The notes: generated by a model not told the origin, from the letters alone. Counted from the stretch's first letter, positions 18,972 through 30,244 are shown. The stretch: DNA of 64,000 nucleotides from Vibrio porteresiae DSM 19223 (GCF_024347055.1 NZ_AP024895.1:2604001-2668000), one strand, 5' to 3'. A program made the numbers and translations.

Positions 18972-19553
18972 ATGACCGAATATGTGTTGTTGTTAATCGG
19001 TACCGTACTGGTTAACAACTTTGTACTGGTAAAATTCTTGGGCTTATGCCCTTTCATGGGCGTGTCGAAAAAGCTGGAAACAGCGATTGGTATGGGGTTG
19101 GCAACCACGTTTGTCTTAACTCTCGCCTCCGTGTGTTCGTATTTAGTAGAAACCTACATTCTCCAACCTCTGGGGATCGAGTACTTACGCACGATGAGCT
19201 TCATTTTAGTCATCGCTGTTGTTGTGCAATTTACTGAAATGGTTGTGCACAAAACAAGTCCGACTCTCTATCGTCTGCTTGGTATTTTCTTACCGCTGAT
19301 CACCACCAACTGCGCGGTGTTAGGCGTTGCGTTATTGAACGTCAACGAAAACCACAACTTCATCGAATCGATCATCTACGGATTCGGTGCCGCCGTCGGC
19401 TTCTCTTTAGTATTGATTTTGTTTGCGTCGATGCGTGAACGAATCAACGTTGCCGATGTGCCAGCACCTTTTAAAGGTGCCTCCATTGCTATGATCACTG
19501 CCGGTTTGATGTCGTTAGCCTTTATGGGCTTTACCGGGTTGGTGAAATTGTAA
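18972..19553 (+). CDS. rsxA: Electron transport complex subunit RsxA (RnfA)
   Basis: A 193-residue inner-membrane protein with about six hydrophobic segments. It opens with [29 protein letters not shown], the signature of RnfA/RsxA. It is homologous to RsxE and to Na+-NQR NqrE. The Rsx/Rnf complex moves electrons between NADH and ferredoxin, and in E. coli reduces SoxR. First gene of the rsxABCDGE operon; its stop overlaps the rsxB ATG (TAATG). Confidence 0.95.
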   Translation: MTEYVLLLIGTVLVNNFVLVKFLGLCPFMGVSKKLETAIGMGLATTFVLTLASVCSYLVETYILQPLGIEYLRTMSFILVIAVVVQFTEMVVHKTSPTLYRLLGIFLPLITTNCAVLGVALLNVNENHNFIESIIYGFGAAVGFSLVLILFASMRERINVADVPAPFKGASIAMITAGLMSLAFMGFTGLVKL

Positions 19554-20140
19554 TGAATACCATCTTAATTGCTGTCATCGCCCTCGCCGTTCTCGCCGCG
19601 ATATTTGGGGCGATTCTCGGTTTTGCATCCGTACGCTTCAAAGTTGAAGCCGATCCTATCGTTGATCAGATCGACGCGATTTTGCCGCAAACTCAATGTG
19701 GTCAGTGTGGCTACCCTGGTTGTCGTCCATACGCAGAGGCGATAGCCAATGGCGATGCGATCAATAAATGCCCTCCAGGTGGACAAGCGACCATTGAAAA
19801 ACTCGCCGACCTTATGGGCGTTGAAGTGCAAGAATCAGCACACGATCTTTCAGAGAATGTTAAAAAAGTCGCCTTTATTCATGAAGATATGTGTATTGGC
19901 TGCACTAAATGCATTCAAGCCTGCCCAGTTGACGCCATCGTGGGTGGGACAAAAGCGGTACACACTGTCATTAAAGATGAGTGTACTGGCTGTGATTTAT
20001 GCGTAGCGCCTTGCCCAACCGATTGTATCGAGATGGTTCCTATTTCTGTTACGACAGATAGTTGGAAATGGCAGTTAAACGCTATTCCTGTTGTTAATGT
20101 TACCGACACTGAGCAACACGCTCAGAAAAGCGTGAAGTAA
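19553..20140 (+). CDS. rsxB: Electron transport complex ferredoxin subunit RsxB (RnfB)
   Basis: 195 residues: an N-terminal membrane helix (about 4-24), a 4Fe-4S domain with [16 protein letters not shown] (about 47-62), and a two-cluster ferredoxin domain with [12 protein letters not shown] and [12 protein letters not shown]. All cluster cysteines are present. It overlaps rsxA by 1 nt and is 8 nt ahead of rsxC. Confidence 0.95.
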   Translation: MNTILIAVIALAVLAAIFGAILGFASVRFKVEADPIVDQIDAILPQTQCGQCGYPGCRPYAEAIANGDAINKCPPGGQATIEKLADLMGVEVQESAHDLSENVKKVAFIHEDMCIGCTKCIQACPVDAIVGGTKAVHTVIKDECTGCDLCVAPCPTDCIEMVPISVTTDSWKWQLNAIPVVNVTDTEQHAQKSVK

Positions 20141-20148
20141 GGGCTGGT

Positions 20149-22770
20149 ATGTTGTCATTAATCGAACAGATCAAATCCGGTAAACTCTGGGACTTTCCTG
20201 GTGGTATTCATCCGCCAGAGAACAAGACTCAATCAACTCGAGAAACCTTGGTACAAGCCAAAATTCCTCACGAATTGATTTTGCCAATTAAACAGCATAT
20301 TGGTAAAGCAGGTGACCTACTTGTTGAACCCGGCACTTACGTACTCAAAGGTCAACCACTGACCAAATGCAATACCGCATTTACCGTGCCCGTGCATGCG
20401 CCAACGTCAGGCACAGTGGTTGCTATCGAACCACGTACCGTCGCTCACCCATCAGGTTTAACTGAACCTTGTATCATCATCGCGCCTGATTTCGCAGATA
20501 CATGGTGTGAACGCCAACCGATGCCAGATTTTACTCAAGCATCGCCAGAAGATTTGATTGAAAAAGTCCGCCAAGCGGGCATTTCCGGCATGGGTGGTGC
20601 TGGCTTCCCAACAGCACGTAAGATCGAATCCGGTCAATCCAAAATAGAGATGTTGGTAGTAAACGCAGCAGAGTGTGAACCTTACATCACTGCCGATGAC
20701 ATGCTGATGCGCGAACACGCAGACGAAATCATTGCTGGCATCAAGGTCGTCGAACATATTCTGGCGCCCAAAATCACCATCATTGGTATTGAAGACAATA
20801 AGCCACAAGCAATTGCTGCCTTACAACAAGCGGCTGAACATGAAGAAAACATCGTCATTCGCGTAGTACCAACCAAGTATCCTTCTGGTGGCGCTAAACA
20901 GCTGATCAAGATTCTCACTAACTTGGAAGTGCCAAGTGGTGGTCGCTCGACCGATATCGGCCAGATGGTGCTCAACGTGGGGACTATTCAAGCGATCAAA
21001 CGCGCGGTGATTGACGATGAACCCTTGATTCGTCGTGTCGTGACCTTAACCGGGAAAGCATTTAAGCGCCAACGTAACGTTTGGGCACTGCTGGGTACGC
21101 CAATTCAATCGCTATTGGACGAGTTTGGTTACAAAGCCGATAAAAAAATGCCACGCCTGATTATGGGTGGTCCGCTTATGGGCTTCACTTTGCCCCATGC
21201 ACAAGTGCCAATCACCAAAATCGCTAACTGTATTTTGGCTCCGACACGTCGAGAAATCGCGCCGGCGCGCCCTGAACTCTCTTGCATTCGTTGTAGTGCT
21301 TGTGCCGATGCCTGCCCGGTCTCCTTGCTACCACAGCAATTGTATTGGCATGCAAAAGCCGAAGAGTACGACAAATGTGAAGAGCTGAATCTAAAAGAGT
21401 GTATTGAATGCGGTGCTTGTGCCTACGTTTGTCCAAGCGATATTCCACTCGTTCAATACTATCGCCAAGCGAAAGCCGAAATTCGTTCCCGTCGTATCGA
21501 AGCAGATGCGGCAGAAAGGGCTAAACAGCGTTTTGAAGAGAAAAAAGCTCGCCTCGAACGCGAAAAAGAGGAACGCGAAAATCGCTTCAAGAAAGCGGCG
21601 GAAAATCGCCGCACTGAAATGACCCAAACGGGTGGCGGTGACGCCATTGCCGCAGCCATTGCACGCGTGCAAGCACAAAAAGCACAACCGGCATCAGAAG
21701 CAGCAGTGAAACCTGCCGTTGCCGCCGCGATCGCAAAAGCCAAAGCGAGACAAGCAGAAGCGATGCAAACCGGCGCACAAGAGCCTGATAACAGTGAAAT
21801 GGCAAAATTGCGTGAAGAGCGTAAGCGCCAAGCAAGAGAGCGAAAAGCACAAAAGGCAGCTGAAGAGGCAACAAACGCGGGTGATAGCAATCCAGCCGAC
21901 GATAAGAAAGCATCTGTAGCCGCAGCGATTGCTCGCGCTAAAGCGCGTAAAGCCGCGCAGGAAGCTGAAGTACCAGCTGAAACCAGCGCAGACGTTGCAC
22001 CAGCTCAAGCAGAACCCGAAGCGGCCGATCCGAAAAAAGCGGCCGTAGCGGCAGCGATTGCTCGTGCTAAAGCGCGTAAAGCCGCGCAGGAAACTGACGC
22101 TCCCGCTGAAACCAGCACAGATGTTGCGCCAGCTCAAGCTGAACCCGAAGCAGTTGATCCGAAAAAGGCGGCCGTGGCTGCTGCAATTGCTCGCGCTAAA
22201 GCACGTAAAGCCGCGCAGGAAACGCAAGCTCCAGTTGAAACCAACGCAGATGTTGCACCAGCACAAGCGGAACCCGAAACGGTCGATCCGAAAAAAGCGG
22301 CCGTAGCGGCAGCGATTGCTCGTGCTAAAGCGCGTAAAGCCGCGCAGGAAGCTGAAGTACCAGCTGAAACCAGCGCAGACGTTGCACCAGCTCAAGCAGA
22401 ACCCGAAGCGGCCGATCCGAAAAAAGCGGCCGTAGCGGCAGCGATTGCTCGCGCTAAAGCACGTAAAGCCGCGCAGGAAACGCAAGCTCCAGTTGAAACC
22501 AACGCAGATGTTGCACCAGCACAAGCGGAACCCGAAACGGTCGATCCGAAAAAAGCGGCTGTAGCGGCAGCAATTGCTCGCGCTAAAGCACGTAAAGCCG
22601 CGCAGGAAGCTGAAGCCCCAGCAGAAACCAGCGCAGACGTTGCACCAGCACAAGCGGAACCCGAAGCCGTCGATCCGAAAAAAGCGGCCGTAGCGGCAGC
22701 AATTGCTCGCGCTAAAGCACGTAAAGCCGCACAAGAACAACAAAATAATCCAACTGAGGAGAACGACTAG
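20149..22770 (+). CDS. rsxC: Electron transport complex subunit RsxC (RnfC), repeat-extended
   Basis: 873 residues. Residues about 1-440 are the conserved core: [11 protein letters not shown] at the start, the NADH/FMN-binding [12 protein letters not shown] (about 147-158), and two 4Fe-4S sites with [12 protein letters not shown] and [12 protein letters not shown] (about 379-430). After that comes a charged helical segment rich in Glu/Arg/Lys, then six 43-residue Ala/Lys-rich repeats and a partial seventh (residues about 586-863). The C-terminal tail is known to vary in length among RsxC proteins; here it makes up about half of the protein. The core is enough for the electron-transfer role. 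The tail's function is unknown, possibly membrane or partner contact. Confidence 0.94.
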   Translation: MLSLIEQIKSGKLWDFPGGIHPPENKTQSTRETLVQAKIPHELILPIKQHIGKAGDLLVEPGTYVLKGQPLTKCNTAFTVPVHAPTSGTVVAIEPRTVAHPSGLTEPCIIIAPDFADTWCERQPMPDFTQASPEDLIEKVRQAGISGMGGAGFPTARKIESGQSKIEMLVVNAAECEPYITADDMLMREHADEIIAGIKVVEHILAPKITIIGIEDNKPQAIAALQQAAEHEENIVIRVVPTKYPSGGAKQLIKILTNLEVPSGGRSTDIGQMVLNVGTIQAIKRAVIDDEPLIRRVVTLTGKAFKRQRNVWALLGTPIQSLLDEFGYKADKKMPRLIMGGPLMGFTLPHAQVPITKIANCILAPTRREIAPARPELSCIRCSACADACPVSLLPQQLYWHAKAEEYDKCEELNLKECIECGACAYVCPSDIPLVQYYRQAKAEIRSRRIEADAAERAKQRFEEKKARLEREKEERENRFKKAAENRRTEMTQTGGGDAIAAAIARVQAQKAQPASEAAVKPAVAAAIAKAKARQAEAMQTGAQEPDNSEMAKLREERKRQARERKAQKAAEEATNAGDSNPADDKKASVAAAIARAKARKAAQEAEVPAETSADVAPAQAEPEAADPKKAAVAAAIARAKARKAAQETDAPAETSTDVAPAQAEPEAVDPKKAAVAAAIARAKARKAAQETQAPVETNADVAPAQAEPETVDPKKAAVAAAIARAKARKAAQEAEVPAETSADVAPAQAEPEAADPKKAAVAAAIARAKARKAAQETQAPVETNADVAPAQAEPETVDPKKAAVAAAIARAKARKAAQEAEAPAETSADVAPAQAEPEAVDPKKAAVAAAIARAKARKAAQEQQNNPTEEND
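21904..22737 (+). repeat. 129-bp tandem repeats in the 3' part of rsxC
   Basis: Six units of 129 bp (43 residues) plus a 60-bp partial seventh. Each begins [20 protein letters not shown], a predicted amphipathic Ala/Arg/Lys helix, followed by a Pro/Glu/Ala linker with [10 protein letters not shown]. Units 1 and 4 are nearly identical in protein, as are units 3 and 5, which points to recent multi-unit duplication or gene conversion. All units keep the frame. Confidence 0.95.
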
Positions 22771-23816
22771 TGGCCTTTTTTATTGCTAGTTCGCCGCATA
22801 CCCATGTCAAGCGTCGCACCGCTGATATCATGAAATGGGTCGCGCTATGCGCCCTACCTGGTCTTGGTGTGCAAACCTACTTCTTCGGTTATGGCACACT
22901 GATTCAAGTGATCTTTGGTACTTTAGTCGCTTTAGCAATTGAAGCAATTGTGATGAAGTTACGCCATCGTTCTATTGCCGGTTCATTGGGTGATTTTAGC
23001 GCACTCGTGACTGCGTGGTTATTGGCAGTTGCGATTCCACCGCTTTCTCCATGGTGGGTCATTTTTATCGGTTTATTGTTTGCGGTATTAATTAGTAAGC
23101 AGCTATATGGTGGTTTGGGACAAAATCCATTTAACCCTGCGATGGTGGGTTATGTGGTACTCCTTATCTCATTCCCAGTACAAATGACCAGTTGGATGTC
23201 GCCTACTCAATTGGCGCCAGATAGTGTCTCATTTAGCGACTCGTTCTCTCTGATTTTTACTGGTTTTTCTGTCGACGGACTCTCGCTACAACAGATACGT
23301 ACTGGCATCGACGGCATTACTATGGCTACGCCATTAGACGCAATCAAAACTTCGATCAAAGCAGGTCATAGCATGACCCAAGCGATTAACCAGCCGCAAT
23401 TTAGCCATTTGGCGGGCATTGGTTGGGAATGGGTTAACATTGCTTATCTTCTCGGTGGTTTGATTTTACTGCGTTTACGCATTATTAACTGGCACATTCC
23501 AGCCGCTTTCTTAGGTGGGGTACTTGTGACAAGTATCATCGCAACTCTAGCAACACATGGCACAACGGCGTCACCGCTAATTCATCTATTATCTGGTGCC
23601 ACTATGCTAGGAGCTTTCTTTATCGCGACCGATCCAGTCACCGCTTCCACGACCAATAAAGGTCGCCTGATTTACGGTGCATTTATCGGTGCCATGGTCG
23701 TCATCATTCGTAGCTGGGGTGGCTTCCCTGATGGCGTCGCATTTGCTGTATTGCTCGCTAATATGTGCGTACCAATGATTGATTACTACACCAAACCAAG
23801 AACTTACGGGCACTAA
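22770..23816 (+). CDS. rsxD: Electron transport complex subunit RsxD (RnfD)
   Basis: A 348-residue membrane protein with about ten hydrophobic segments. It starts at a GTG whose G is the last base of the rsxC stop (TAGTG), with GAGGAG upstream. [12 protein letters not shown] (about residues 270-281) carries the SGAT motif where FMN is joined to threonine in RnfD/Nqr[16 protein letters not shown] is also typical. The gene lies 8 nt before rsxG. Confidence 0.95.
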   Translation: MAFFIASSPHTHVKRRTADIMKWVALCALPGLGVQTYFFGYGTLIQVIFGTLVALAIEAIVMKLRHRSIAGSLGDFSALVTAWLLAVAIPPLSPWWVIFIGLLFAVLISKQLYGGLGQNPFNPAMVGYVVLLISFPVQMTSWMSPTQLAPDSVSFSDSFSLIFTGFSVDGLSLQQIRTGIDGITMATPLDAIKTSIKAGHSMTQAINQPQFSHLAGIGWEWVNIAYLLGGLILLRLRIINWHIPAAFLGGVLVTSIIATLATHGTTASPLIHLLSGATMLGAFFIATDPVTASTTNKGRLIYGAFIGAMVVIIRSWGGFPDGVAFAVLLANMCVPMIDYYTKPRTYGH

Positions 23817-23824
23817 GGACATTC

Positions 23825-24454
23825 ATGTTAAAAGCTATTCGCAAAAACGGTCTGACCCTCGCAGTCTTCGCCTGTCTTTCTACGGGAGTGGTTGCGTTAA
23901 CTAACTTCCTGACATCGAGTCAAATTAAAGAGCAGGAAAAGGCTCAGCTTTTGTCTATTTTGAACCAAGTTATTCCACCAGCAATTCATGATAATGAACT
24001 AGCCAACACATGTACTTATGTGACCGCGCCAGAGCTGGGAACAACAGATTCCATGCCAGCTTACATTGCAACGCTCCAGGGTAAACCAACGGGTATCGCC
24101 ATCGAATCGATTGCACCTGATGGCTACAGTGGCGCCATAAAAATCATTGTGGGTATGAATGCAGAAGGCGTTATCACCGGCACTCGAGTGCTCGCTCATC
24201 AAGAAACCCCAGGGCTTGGTGATAAGATCGATCTTCGCATAAGTAATTGGATCTTAAGCTTTACTGGCAAACAAGTAACACCAGAAAATTTAGATACATG
24301 GAAAGTGCGTAAAGATGGAGGCCAATTCGACCAATTTACTGGCGCTACCATTACCCCTCGCGCGGTGGTCAAAGCGGTTAAAAATACGGTACAGTATGTC
24401 AATGAACACCGAGATGAACTGTTTAGCCAAGCGCAGCACTGTGAGGTGAAATAA
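23825..24454 (+). CDS. rsxG: Electron transport complex subunit RsxG (RnfG)
   Basis: A 209-residue protein with an N-terminal membrane helix (about 10-30) and a periplasmic FMN-binding domain. [15 protein letters not shown] (about residues 173-187) holds the threonine that takes covalent FMN. GLGDKID is also conserved. It is 1 nt ahead of rsxE. Confidence 0.95.
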   Translation: MLKAIRKNGLTLAVFACLSTGVVALTNFLTSSQIKEQEKAQLLSILNQVIPPAIHDNELANTCTYVTAPELGTTDSMPAYIATLQGKPTGIAIESIAPDGYSGAIKIIVGMNAEGVITGTRVLAHQETPGLGDKIDLRISNWILSFTGKQVTPENLDTWKVRKDGGQFDQFTGATITPRAVVKAVKNTVQYVNEHRDELFSQAQHCEVK

Positions 24455-24455
24455 G

Positions 24456-25151
24456 ATGAGTGACAATAAAATCTTAATGAAAAATGGGATGTGGGATAAT
24501 AACCCTGCCCTTGTTCAGTTACTCGGATTATGCCCTCTCCTTGCGGTGTCATCGACGATTACCAACGCACTGGGCTTAGGCCTAGCCACCCTGTTGGTAT
24601 TGGTGAGCTCTAACGTGACCATCTCTTTGGTGCGTGAATATGTGCCCAAAGATGTGCGTATTCCCGTCTTCGTCATGATCATTGCTGGACTGGTTACTTG
24701 CGTACAATTATTAATGAATGCTTATGCTTACGGGCTTTACCTTTCTCTTGGTATTTTCATTCCGTTGATCGTAACCAACTGTATCATCATTGGTCGTGCT
24801 GAAGCATTCGCTTCAAAAAATGATGTATTGCCGTCCGCTTTAGATGGCTTCTGGATGGGCTTAGGTATGACATCAGTACTTGCTGTACTCGGTGCATTAC
24901 GTGAAATCATCGGTAAAGGCACTCTATTTGATGGCGCGGATCTCTTACTTGGTAGCTGGGCCAAGGTATTACGCATTGAAGTGTTCCACTTCGATAGCAG
25001 CTTTTTACTTGCTCTGCTCCCGCCAGGTGCCTTCTTTGGTGTCGGTTTTCTAATTGCCGCTAAAAATGTGCTCGATAAAAAATTGGCTGAACGCCAACCA
25101 AAAACAGAAAAGCCTGCCATTGAACGGGCTCGCGTTACTAACGCGCAATAA
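24456..25151 (+). CDS. rsxE: Electron transport complex subunit RsxE (RnfE)
   Basis: A 231-residue membrane protein with six hydrophobic segments, paralogous to Rsx[18 protein letters not shown] near the start and [21 protein letters not shown] in the middle are family signatures. It closes the rsx set; nth follows after 75 nt, as in E. coli and other gammaproteobacteria. Confidence 0.95.
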   Translation: MSDNKILMKNGMWDNNPALVQLLGLCPLLAVSSTITNALGLGLATLLVLVSSNVTISLVREYVPKDVRIPVFVMIIAGLVTCVQLLMNAYAYGLYLSLGIFIPLIVTNCIIIGRAEAFASKNDVLPSALDGFWMGLGMTSVLAVLGALREIIGKGTLFDGADLLLGSWAKVLRIEVFHFDSSFLLALLPPGAFFGVGFLIAAKNVLDKKLAERQPKTEKPAIERARVTNAQ

Positions 25152-25226
25152 CGATGACAATAATGACGAATTTGACCTCGCTCATGTATGTGAGTGAGCG
25201 TCAAACGCACTGGAAGCAGCCTCAAA

Positions 25227-25868
25227 ATGAACAACACAATACGCAGAGAAATTCTCGAGCGATTGCGGGAAAATAATCCCCATCCGCAAACAGAACTTAA
25301 CTGGTCAACACCATTTGAACTGTTGATCGCCGTACTACTCTCAGCTCAAGCAACTGACGTTAGCGTTAATAAAGCCACTGACAAGCTTTATCCCATTGCG
25401 AACACACCGCAGGCACTGCTCGATCTCGGTGTCGATGGGGTTAAAGAGTACATTAAAACCATTGGTCTATTTAATTCGAAAGCTGAGAACGTTATCAAGA
25501 CTTGCCGCATATTAATTGAAAAGCATGGCGGTGAAGTACCTGAGAATCGTGAAGCCCTCGAAGCCTTGCCAGGTGTTGGTCGTAAAACCGCCAACGTCGT
25601 ATTGAATACGGCGTTTGGTTGGCCCACTATCGCAGTAGATACGCACATTTTTCGCGTGTCCAATCGCACTAAATTTGCTGTGGGTAAAAACGTTGATGAA
25701 GTGGAACAAAAGCTACTGAAAGTGGTTCCCGCTGAGTTTAAGGTCGATGTACACCACTGGTTAATCTTACACGGTCGCTATACTTGCATCGCGCGTAAAC
25801 CACGCTGCGGAAGTTGCATCATAGAGGACCTTTGTGAATATAAAGAAAAAGTCTACCCTGAAAATTAG
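25227..25868 (+). CDS. nth: Endonuclease III
   Basis: A 213-residue DNA glycosylase/AP lyase that removes oxidised pyrimidines. It has the helix-hairpin-helix [14 protein letters not shown] with catalytic Lys (about 120) and VDTHIFRV with catalytic Asp (about 138). The 4Fe-4S site C-x6-C-x2-C-x5-C is at the end. The ATG at 25227 gives [20 protein letters not shown], like the E. coli start; a GTG 33 nt upstream is possible but has no family support. It sits at the end of the rsx operon and 8 nt before gloA. Confidence 0.96.
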   Translation: MNNTIRREILERLRENNPHPQTELNWSTPFELLIAVLLSAQATDVSVNKATDKLYPIANTPQALLDLGVDGVKEYIKTIGLFNSKAENVIKTCRILIEKHGGEVPENREALEALPGVGRKTANVVLNTAFGWPTIAVDTHIFRVSNRTKFAVGKNVDEVEQKLLKVVPAEFKVDVHHWLILHGRYTCIARKPRCGSCIIEDLCEYKEKVYPEN

Positions 25869-25876
25869 GAGCAATT

Positions 25877-26293
25877 ATGTCTAACAGCCGAATTCTTCAC
25901 ACCATGTTGCGCGTTGGCAACCTAGATACGTCGATTGCCTTTTATACCGACATCATGGGTATGAAACTATTGCGTAAAAGCGAAAACACCGAATACAAAT
26001 ACACCTTGGCTTTCGTTGGTTACAGCGATGAGTCTGAAGGTGCCGTTATCGAATTAACTTACAACTGGGGCGTTGAAAGCTACGACCTAGGCAACGCATT
26101 TGGTCATATTGCGATCGGCGTAGACGACATCTACACCACTTGTGATGCAATTAAAGCAGCAGGCGGTAACGTGACTCGTGAACCTGGTCCAGTCAAAGGT
26201 GGCACAACGCATATCGCCTTTGTTGAAGATCCTGATGGTTACAAAATTGAACTGATTCAAAACTCACAAGCAAGTTCAGCGCTCAAAGGCTAA
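25877..26293 (+). CDS. gloA: Lactoylglutathione lyase (glyoxalase I)
   Basis: A 138-residue VOC-fold enzyme that converts the methylglyoxal-glutathione adduct to S-lactoylglutathione. [24 protein letters not shown] at the start and [15 protein letters not shown] and [14 protein letters not shown] later are typical. Metal ligands His, Glu, His and Glu fall at the usual places. AGGAG lies just ahead of the ATG. A strong terminator follows. Confidence 0.95.
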   Translation: MSNSRILHTMLRVGNLDTSIAFYTDIMGMKLLRKSENTEYKYTLAFVGYSDESEGAVIELTYNWGVESYDLGNAFGHIAIGVDDIYTTCDAIKAAGGNVTREPGPVKGGTTHIAFVEDPDGYKIELIQNSQASSALKG

Positions 26294-26321
26294 TTAGCTG
26301 GTCAACGTAATATAACGGATC

Positions 26322-26352
26322 AAAAAACCGCTATTTTTTAGCGGTTTTTTTA
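26322..26352 (+). terminator. Rho-independent terminator of the rsx-nth-gloA cluster
   Basis: AAAAAACCGCTA and TAGCGGTTTTTT form the stem, with a T-rich loop and a T-tract after it. Confidence 0.85.
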
Positions 26353-26387
26353 TTCTCTTTTGCAGCACGAAATTCACCACAATGATA

Positions 26388-26416
26388 TTTACATGATAAT
26401 AATTATCATTTAATCT
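26388..26416 (+). promoter_or_regulatory. Promoter with a perfect Fur box in its spacer
   Basis: TGATAATAATTATCA (26394-26408) is a perfect 7-1-7 Fur box. It is flanked by a -35-like TTTACA (26388-26393) and a weak -10-like TAATCT (26411-26416), 17 bp apart. Fur-Fe(II) bound here would block RNA polymerase. The next gene starts 42 nt past the box. Confidence 0.8.
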
Positions 26417-26449
26417 AAATGCCAATTGAGTCTTTAGGAGAGTGAACTC

Positions 26450-26887
26450 ATGTCCATGAAAGAGTGGGAAAAGCATACTTTGCTAGCCGATAGCGCTATG
26501 CAACAAGCGGATCACCTACGCGGCATTTTGCACTATCAACAGGCACTAACCCTAAGTGAACGTATCAGTGACTATGAAGAAATTGAGCTCGAAGATCGAC
26601 TATTTATCTCAGTGATCTCTTGCCATAATCTGGCTGATTTTTGGCGTCAGATGGGGGATGAACAGTATGAGCTTAAATACCTAGAGTTGGCCTCGGAACG
26701 CATACTCACCCTTGTACCTCAGTGTCATAACAGCAGTTGTGAAGCCTTTATTGACTCTTTAGGGTGCTGCAAAAAAGCCCTCGTTGAATTTATGAAACGC
26801 CATCCAAACCCGAAAGTCGCACAATCGGTAAAAGATGTGGATAGCGCAACAAGCTGCAATATCATCGCGCGTTTTCGCTTGAATTAA
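26450..26887 (+). CDS. Uncharacterised, probably Fur-repressed helical protein
   Basis: 145 residues, no signal peptide or membrane segment. Two predicted helical-hairpin units (about 12-40 and 60-90, the first HLRGILHYQQALTLSERI) look like tetratricopeptide repeats. Seven cysteines are present, three of them close together in CHNSSC and GCCKK-type contexts. It resembles a Vibrio family listed as DUF2753, as I recall; this needs a search. TAGGAG precedes the ATG at 26450; a second ATG 6 nt on is possible. The Fur box ahead suggests use during iron starvation. It converges with motY; no function can be assigned. Confidence 0.75.
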   Translation: MSMKEWEKHTLLADSAMQQADHLRGILHYQQALTLSERISDYEEIELEDRLFISVISCHNLADFWRQMGDEQYELKYLELASERILTLVPQCHNSSCEAFIDSLGCCKKALVEFMKRHPNPKVAQSVKDVDSATSCNIIARFRLN

Positions 26888-26902
26888 TCGACTAGAAAAC
26901 CT

Positions 26903-26927
26903 AAGGGTGGCTACTTAAGCCACCCTT
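26903..26927. terminator. Bidirectional hairpin between the 26450 gene and motY
   Basis: AAGGGTGGCT and AGCCACCCTT form a perfect 10-bp stem with a 5-nt loop, between convergent genes. T-tracts are short on both sides. Confidence 0.65.
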
Positions 26928-26942
26928 ACTCTTGAATCTGAA

Positions 26943-27833
26943 TTAGTAGTACATCTCACTGCGCCCCAGCGAAATCACCACGCGACGGTTTTTCTGTTTG
27001 CCGATCGGTGATGCGTTATCAGCCACTGGACGACGTTTACCGTAGCCTTCCACTTGAATTCTGTCTTGCGCTAACCCTAGTGACTCAAAATACTTACGTA
27101 GTGACTCTGCCCGTTTTTCGGAGAGATCTTGACTGACATCTTTGGTATCCATGGAATCGGTGTAGGTTGCAACCAAGACCAAATCGATGTCTTTGTTATA
27201 GCGAATATATTCTGCAATCTGAGCCAGGCGTTTTTGCGAAGCCTTGTTAAGCTCAATACTGTCGCCTTGGTCATAGTGCAAAATGGTAAACGATATATCC
27301 TCAAAGCCGTAAGGCAGCAATTTAGAGATACACGTATTGAACGCATTATAGGGTTGTTGAAACAGCACCGAAGATAAGCCGATTTCAATCCGCTTATCAG
27401 AACTTTGCCATTCGTTGTAACTAAACGTCGGATAGCGCCCTTTCTCCAGTTCACTGAGCATAGTCCACGCCGTTTGCCCACCCACATAGCCATCAAACTG
27501 CTTAAAGAATTTCAACGTTGTTAAACGATCTGCACTCTCCCCAGGACGCCACGCTGGCGGGAGAGAAACAAGGCTTACATCGCGAGTTTCACCCATTGGG
27601 CGTAGCATTTTTAGTTCAAAGTCGAGATTAATTTTTTTCCCTGCGTGCGAGGAAAACTCTGCATCACCGAAATTAGGAATTGTATGAATAAGACGACATT
27701 CCAGCGGCGTATCTGTCGCTAGAGTCCATGTTGACTGTTCTGGTTTTGCCACATAATGCATTTCGAATGCGTTGGCAAAACAAGGCGTCATCATAATTGC
27801 CGCCCCCAGATATAATGCAACCTGTTTATTCAT
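26943..27833 (-). CDS. motY: Sodium-driven flagellar motor T-ring protein MotY
   Basis: A 296-residue exported protein. A signal peptide covers about residues 1-22 (cut after FANA). The N-terminal domain (about 23-160) binds the basal body. The C-terminal OmpA-like domain (about 170-290) has [27 protein letters not shown] and the EGYGKRRPV and NRRVVISL blocks, which bind peptidoglycan. In Vibrio polar flagella MotX and MotY form the T-ring that holds the PomAB stator. The MotY family is close to general OmpA-like proteins, but the N-terminal half and total length match MotY. It is divergent from rnt. Confidence 0.92.
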   Translation of the reverse strand: MNKQVALYLGAAIMMTPCFANAFEMHYVAKPEQSTWTLATDTPLECRLIHTIPNFGDAEFSSHAGKKINLDFELKMLRPMGETRDVSLVSLPPAWRPGESADRLTTLKFFKQFDGYVGGQTAWTMLSELEKGRYPTFSYNEWQSSDKRIEIGLSSVLFQQPYNAFNTCISKLLPYGFEDISFTILHYDQGDSIELNKASQKRLAQIAEYIRYNKDIDLVLVATYTDSMDTKDVSQDLSEKRAESLRKYFESLGLAQDRIQVEGYGKRRPVADNASPIGKQKNRRVVISLGRSEMYY

Positions 27834-28147
27834 AAGAACTTTTTCTCTTTATGTAACTTCTATCAAAGGCAATGAATTGCCATACAACGTGTGACTAGCT
27901 GAATAATGCAAAAATCCCGCCAATCTGCATAGTGGCTCCACTAGGATTATCACTATACTTTTCGACTTATTCGGAATATTGGCGCTGTTGCCACAAACTA
28001 AGCAGAGACTTACGGCACCTAAGTGTACTCGTTACAAAACACTCTGCTAATCAAAACCAATTAATTGCCCCTAAAAACCTCAGTTTGGTTTTTCTTGTCG
28101 GCATTATCTGTAATAATGCTGCCCCTGTCACACATACTAGGGCACAC
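27834..28147. other. Divergent leader region between motY and rnt
   Basis: About 314 bases with no gene recognised. A 14-bp palindrome (arms GGCAAT/ATTGCC, 27868-27881) lies about 35 nt ahead of motY. No clear flagellar sigma-28 or sigma-54 promoter was found. Confidence 0.35.
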
Positions 28148-28807
28148 ATGAAAGAAGTAGATGAAGCACTCACCCTGAAAAAACGCTTTCGTGGCTATTT
28201 TCCAGTGGTTATTGATGTAGAAACAGCCGGATTCAATGCAAACACTGACGCTTTGTTGGAAATATGCGCAGTCACTCTGCGTATGGACGAACATGGTGAT
28301 CTCCATCCTGCCTCGACTATTCATTTTCACGTTGAGCCGTTTGAAGGCGCAAACATCGAGAAAGCAGCACTAGAGTTTAATGGCATCTACGATCCATTTA
28401 GCCCTCTGCGCGGTGCAGTCAGTGAAGAGCATGCTTTGAAAGAGATCTATAAGCAGGTCAGAAAAGAGCAAAAAGCCGCCGATTGTAGCCGAGCCATCAT
28501 CGTTGCCCATAATGCGACCTTTGATCATAACTTTGTGATGGCAGCCAGCGAACGATGCAAGATGAAGCGCGTTCCATTTCATCCATTTGCTCACTTTGAT
28601 ACAGCAACGCTGGCGGGGCTTGCCTATGGTCAAACTGTGTTAGCTAAAGCTTGCCGTAGTGCGGGAATGGATTTCGATAATCATGAAGCACATTCAGCCC
28701 TTTACGATACCGAGCAAACCGCTCGATTGTTCTGTGGCATCGTCAATAAATGGAAAGCACTTGGTGGCTGGCCTTTATTGGCAGACGACGAAGAAGAAAA
28801 CGCATAA
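28148..28807 (+). CDS. rnt: Ribonuclease T
   Basis: A 219-residue DEDD 3'-exonuclease that trims tRNA and other stable RNA 3' ends. VIDVETAGF (about residues 21-29) has the first DxE pair. [10 protein letters not shown] (near 118) and [14 protein letters not shown] (near 178) hold the other acidic residues and the catalytic His. The ATG at 28148 gives [16 protein letters not shown], fitting the family; the long open frame upstream is not part of it. Confidence 0.94.
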   Translation: MKEVDEALTLKKRFRGYFPVVIDVETAGFNANTDALLEICAVTLRMDEHGDLHPASTIHFHVEPFEGANIEKAALEFNGIYDPFSPLRGAVSEEHALKEIYKQVRKEQKAADCSRAIIVAHNATFDHNFVMAASERCKMKRVPFHPFAHFDTATLAGLAYGQTVLAKACRSAGMDFDNHEAHSALYDTEQTARLFCGIVNKWKALGGWPLLADDEEENA

Positions 28808-28899
28808 CAATAATCACTATGTCTCGTGATTCCACTTTATGAGAGTCGCTCGCTGAGTATTACTCGAGAGTATAAGAGACACAACCGTTCGAGAAGTAT

Positions 28900-30225
28900 A
28901 TGAATCCTGTAGTTATTTCTGTCTGCATAATGCTGCTGCTAGCATTAATGCGAGTCAATGTAGTGGTGGCACTCACCTTTAGTGCCATTGTCGGTGGATT
29001 GGTATCAGGCATGAGTCTGACTGATTCTGTTGCCGCGTTTGAAAGCGGCCTTGGTGGCGGTGCTACTATCGCCCTAAGTTATGCCATGTTAGGGACATTT
29101 GCTGTTGCTATCTCTCGCTCTGGCATTACTGATTTGCTAGCACAATACGTGATCAAAAAGCTGCATGGTAAAGAGAACAATGCCGCAACGACTGGCCTAA
29201 AATACGGTGTATTGGTGGCACTGTTGCTAATGGCTATCTCTTCACAAAACGTGATCCCAGTGCATATCGCCTTTATTCCTATTTTGATTCCACCTTTGCT
29301 AGGCGTCTTTGCCAAACTGAAACTTGATCGTCGTTTAATCGCTTGTGTACTTACCTTTGGTTTGATTACGCCTTATATGGTGTTACCGATTGGATTTGGT
29401 GGCATTTTCCTCAACAACATTTTGTTGAAAAACCTGCACGATAACGGTCTACCAAACGTCACTGCTGCTCAAGTGCCGACCGCAATGCTGCTGCCGGGCG
29501 CGGGCATGATCGTTGGTCTTCTGATTGCCGTATTCTTTAGTTACCGTAAACCTCGCGAATATCGAGTAACTGAGCACACTTCGACAGAACAAAAAAGTAT
29601 CACCATCAATAAAAAGCACATCGCCATCGCGGCTCTTGGTATCATCGCCGCTCTAGCAGTACAGCTAGTGACAGGCTCGATGATCATCGGTGCTCTGGCT
29701 GGCTTTATGGTATTTACTTTTGGTGGGGTTATCGCTTGGAAAGAGACCCACGATGTGTTCACCCAAGGCGTTCACATGATGGCGATGATTGGCTTTATCA
29801 TGATTTCTGCAGCAGGTTTTGCGGCAGTAATGAAAGAGACTGGCGGTGTAGAATCATTGGTTCACGCCCTATCAACCAGTATTGGTCATAACAAACCACT
29901 GGCTGCACTATTGATGCTGGTTGTCGGTCTATTGGTGACCATGGGTATCGGTTCGTCTTTCTCAACCATTCCTATTATCGCGACCATTTACGTGCCGCTC
30001 TCTTTAGCCTTTGGTTTCTCACCAATGGCAACCATCGCTCTAGTGGGCACCGCTGCCGCGCTAGGTGATGCAGGCTCTCCTGCTTCCGACTCAACGTTAG
30101 GTCCAACTTCAGGACTAAACGCCGATGGTCAGCATGAACATATTTGGGAAACCGTGGTACCGACGTTTATCCACTATAACGTGCCTTTGATTATCTTCGG
30201 CTGGATTGCAGCAATGGTGCTGTAA
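28900..30225 (+). CDS. Na+/H+ antiporter-family membrane permease
   Basis: A 441-residue protein with about 11 hydrophobic segments. [47 protein letters not shown] and [16 protein letters not shown] are marks of the ion-transporter family that includes NhaC-like antiporters and B. subtilis YuiF. The ion or solute moved is unknown; relatives have been named both Na+/H+ antiporter and amino-acid permease. A single gene with a terminator behind it. Confidence 0.8.
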   Translation: MNPVVISVCIMLLLALMRVNVVVALTFSAIVGGLVSGMSLTDSVAAFESGLGGGATIALSYAMLGTFAVAISRSGITDLLAQYVIKKLHGKENNAATTGLKYGVLVALLLMAISSQNVIPVHIAFIPILIPPLLGVFAKLKLDRRLIACVLTFGLITPYMVLPIGFGGIFLNNILLKNLHDNGLPNVTAAQVPTAMLLPGAGMIVGLLIAVFFSYRKPREYRVTEHTSTEQKSITINKKHIAIAALGIIAALAVQLVTGSMIIGALAGFMVFTFGGVIAWKETHDVFTQGVHMMAMIGFIMISAAGFAAVMKETGGVESLVHALSTSIGHNKPLAALLMLVVGLLVTMGIGSSFSTIPIIATIYVPLSLAFGFSPMATIALVGTAAALGDAGSPASDSTLGPTSGLNADGQHEHIWETVVPTFIHYNVPLIIFGWIAAMVL

Positions 30226-30244
30226 TCAATTCTAAGAGATGGTG

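Noticed and set aside
21694..22743. A 349-codon open frame on the minus strand over the RsxC repeats.
   Set aside because: Same cause: in-frame repeats leave the antisense strand open. The Cys/Phe/Arg-rich protein is not plausible.
27868..27882. A sigma-54-like promoter (TGGCA and TTGCC) ahead of motY on the minus strand.
   Set aside because: The GG-to-GC distance is 11 bp instead of 12, and the sequence is better described as a short palindrome.
27932..28147. A long N-terminal extension of RNase T upstream of 28148.
   Set aside because: The family starts at [12 protein letters not shown] sequence; the upstream codons have no homology and no ribosome site.
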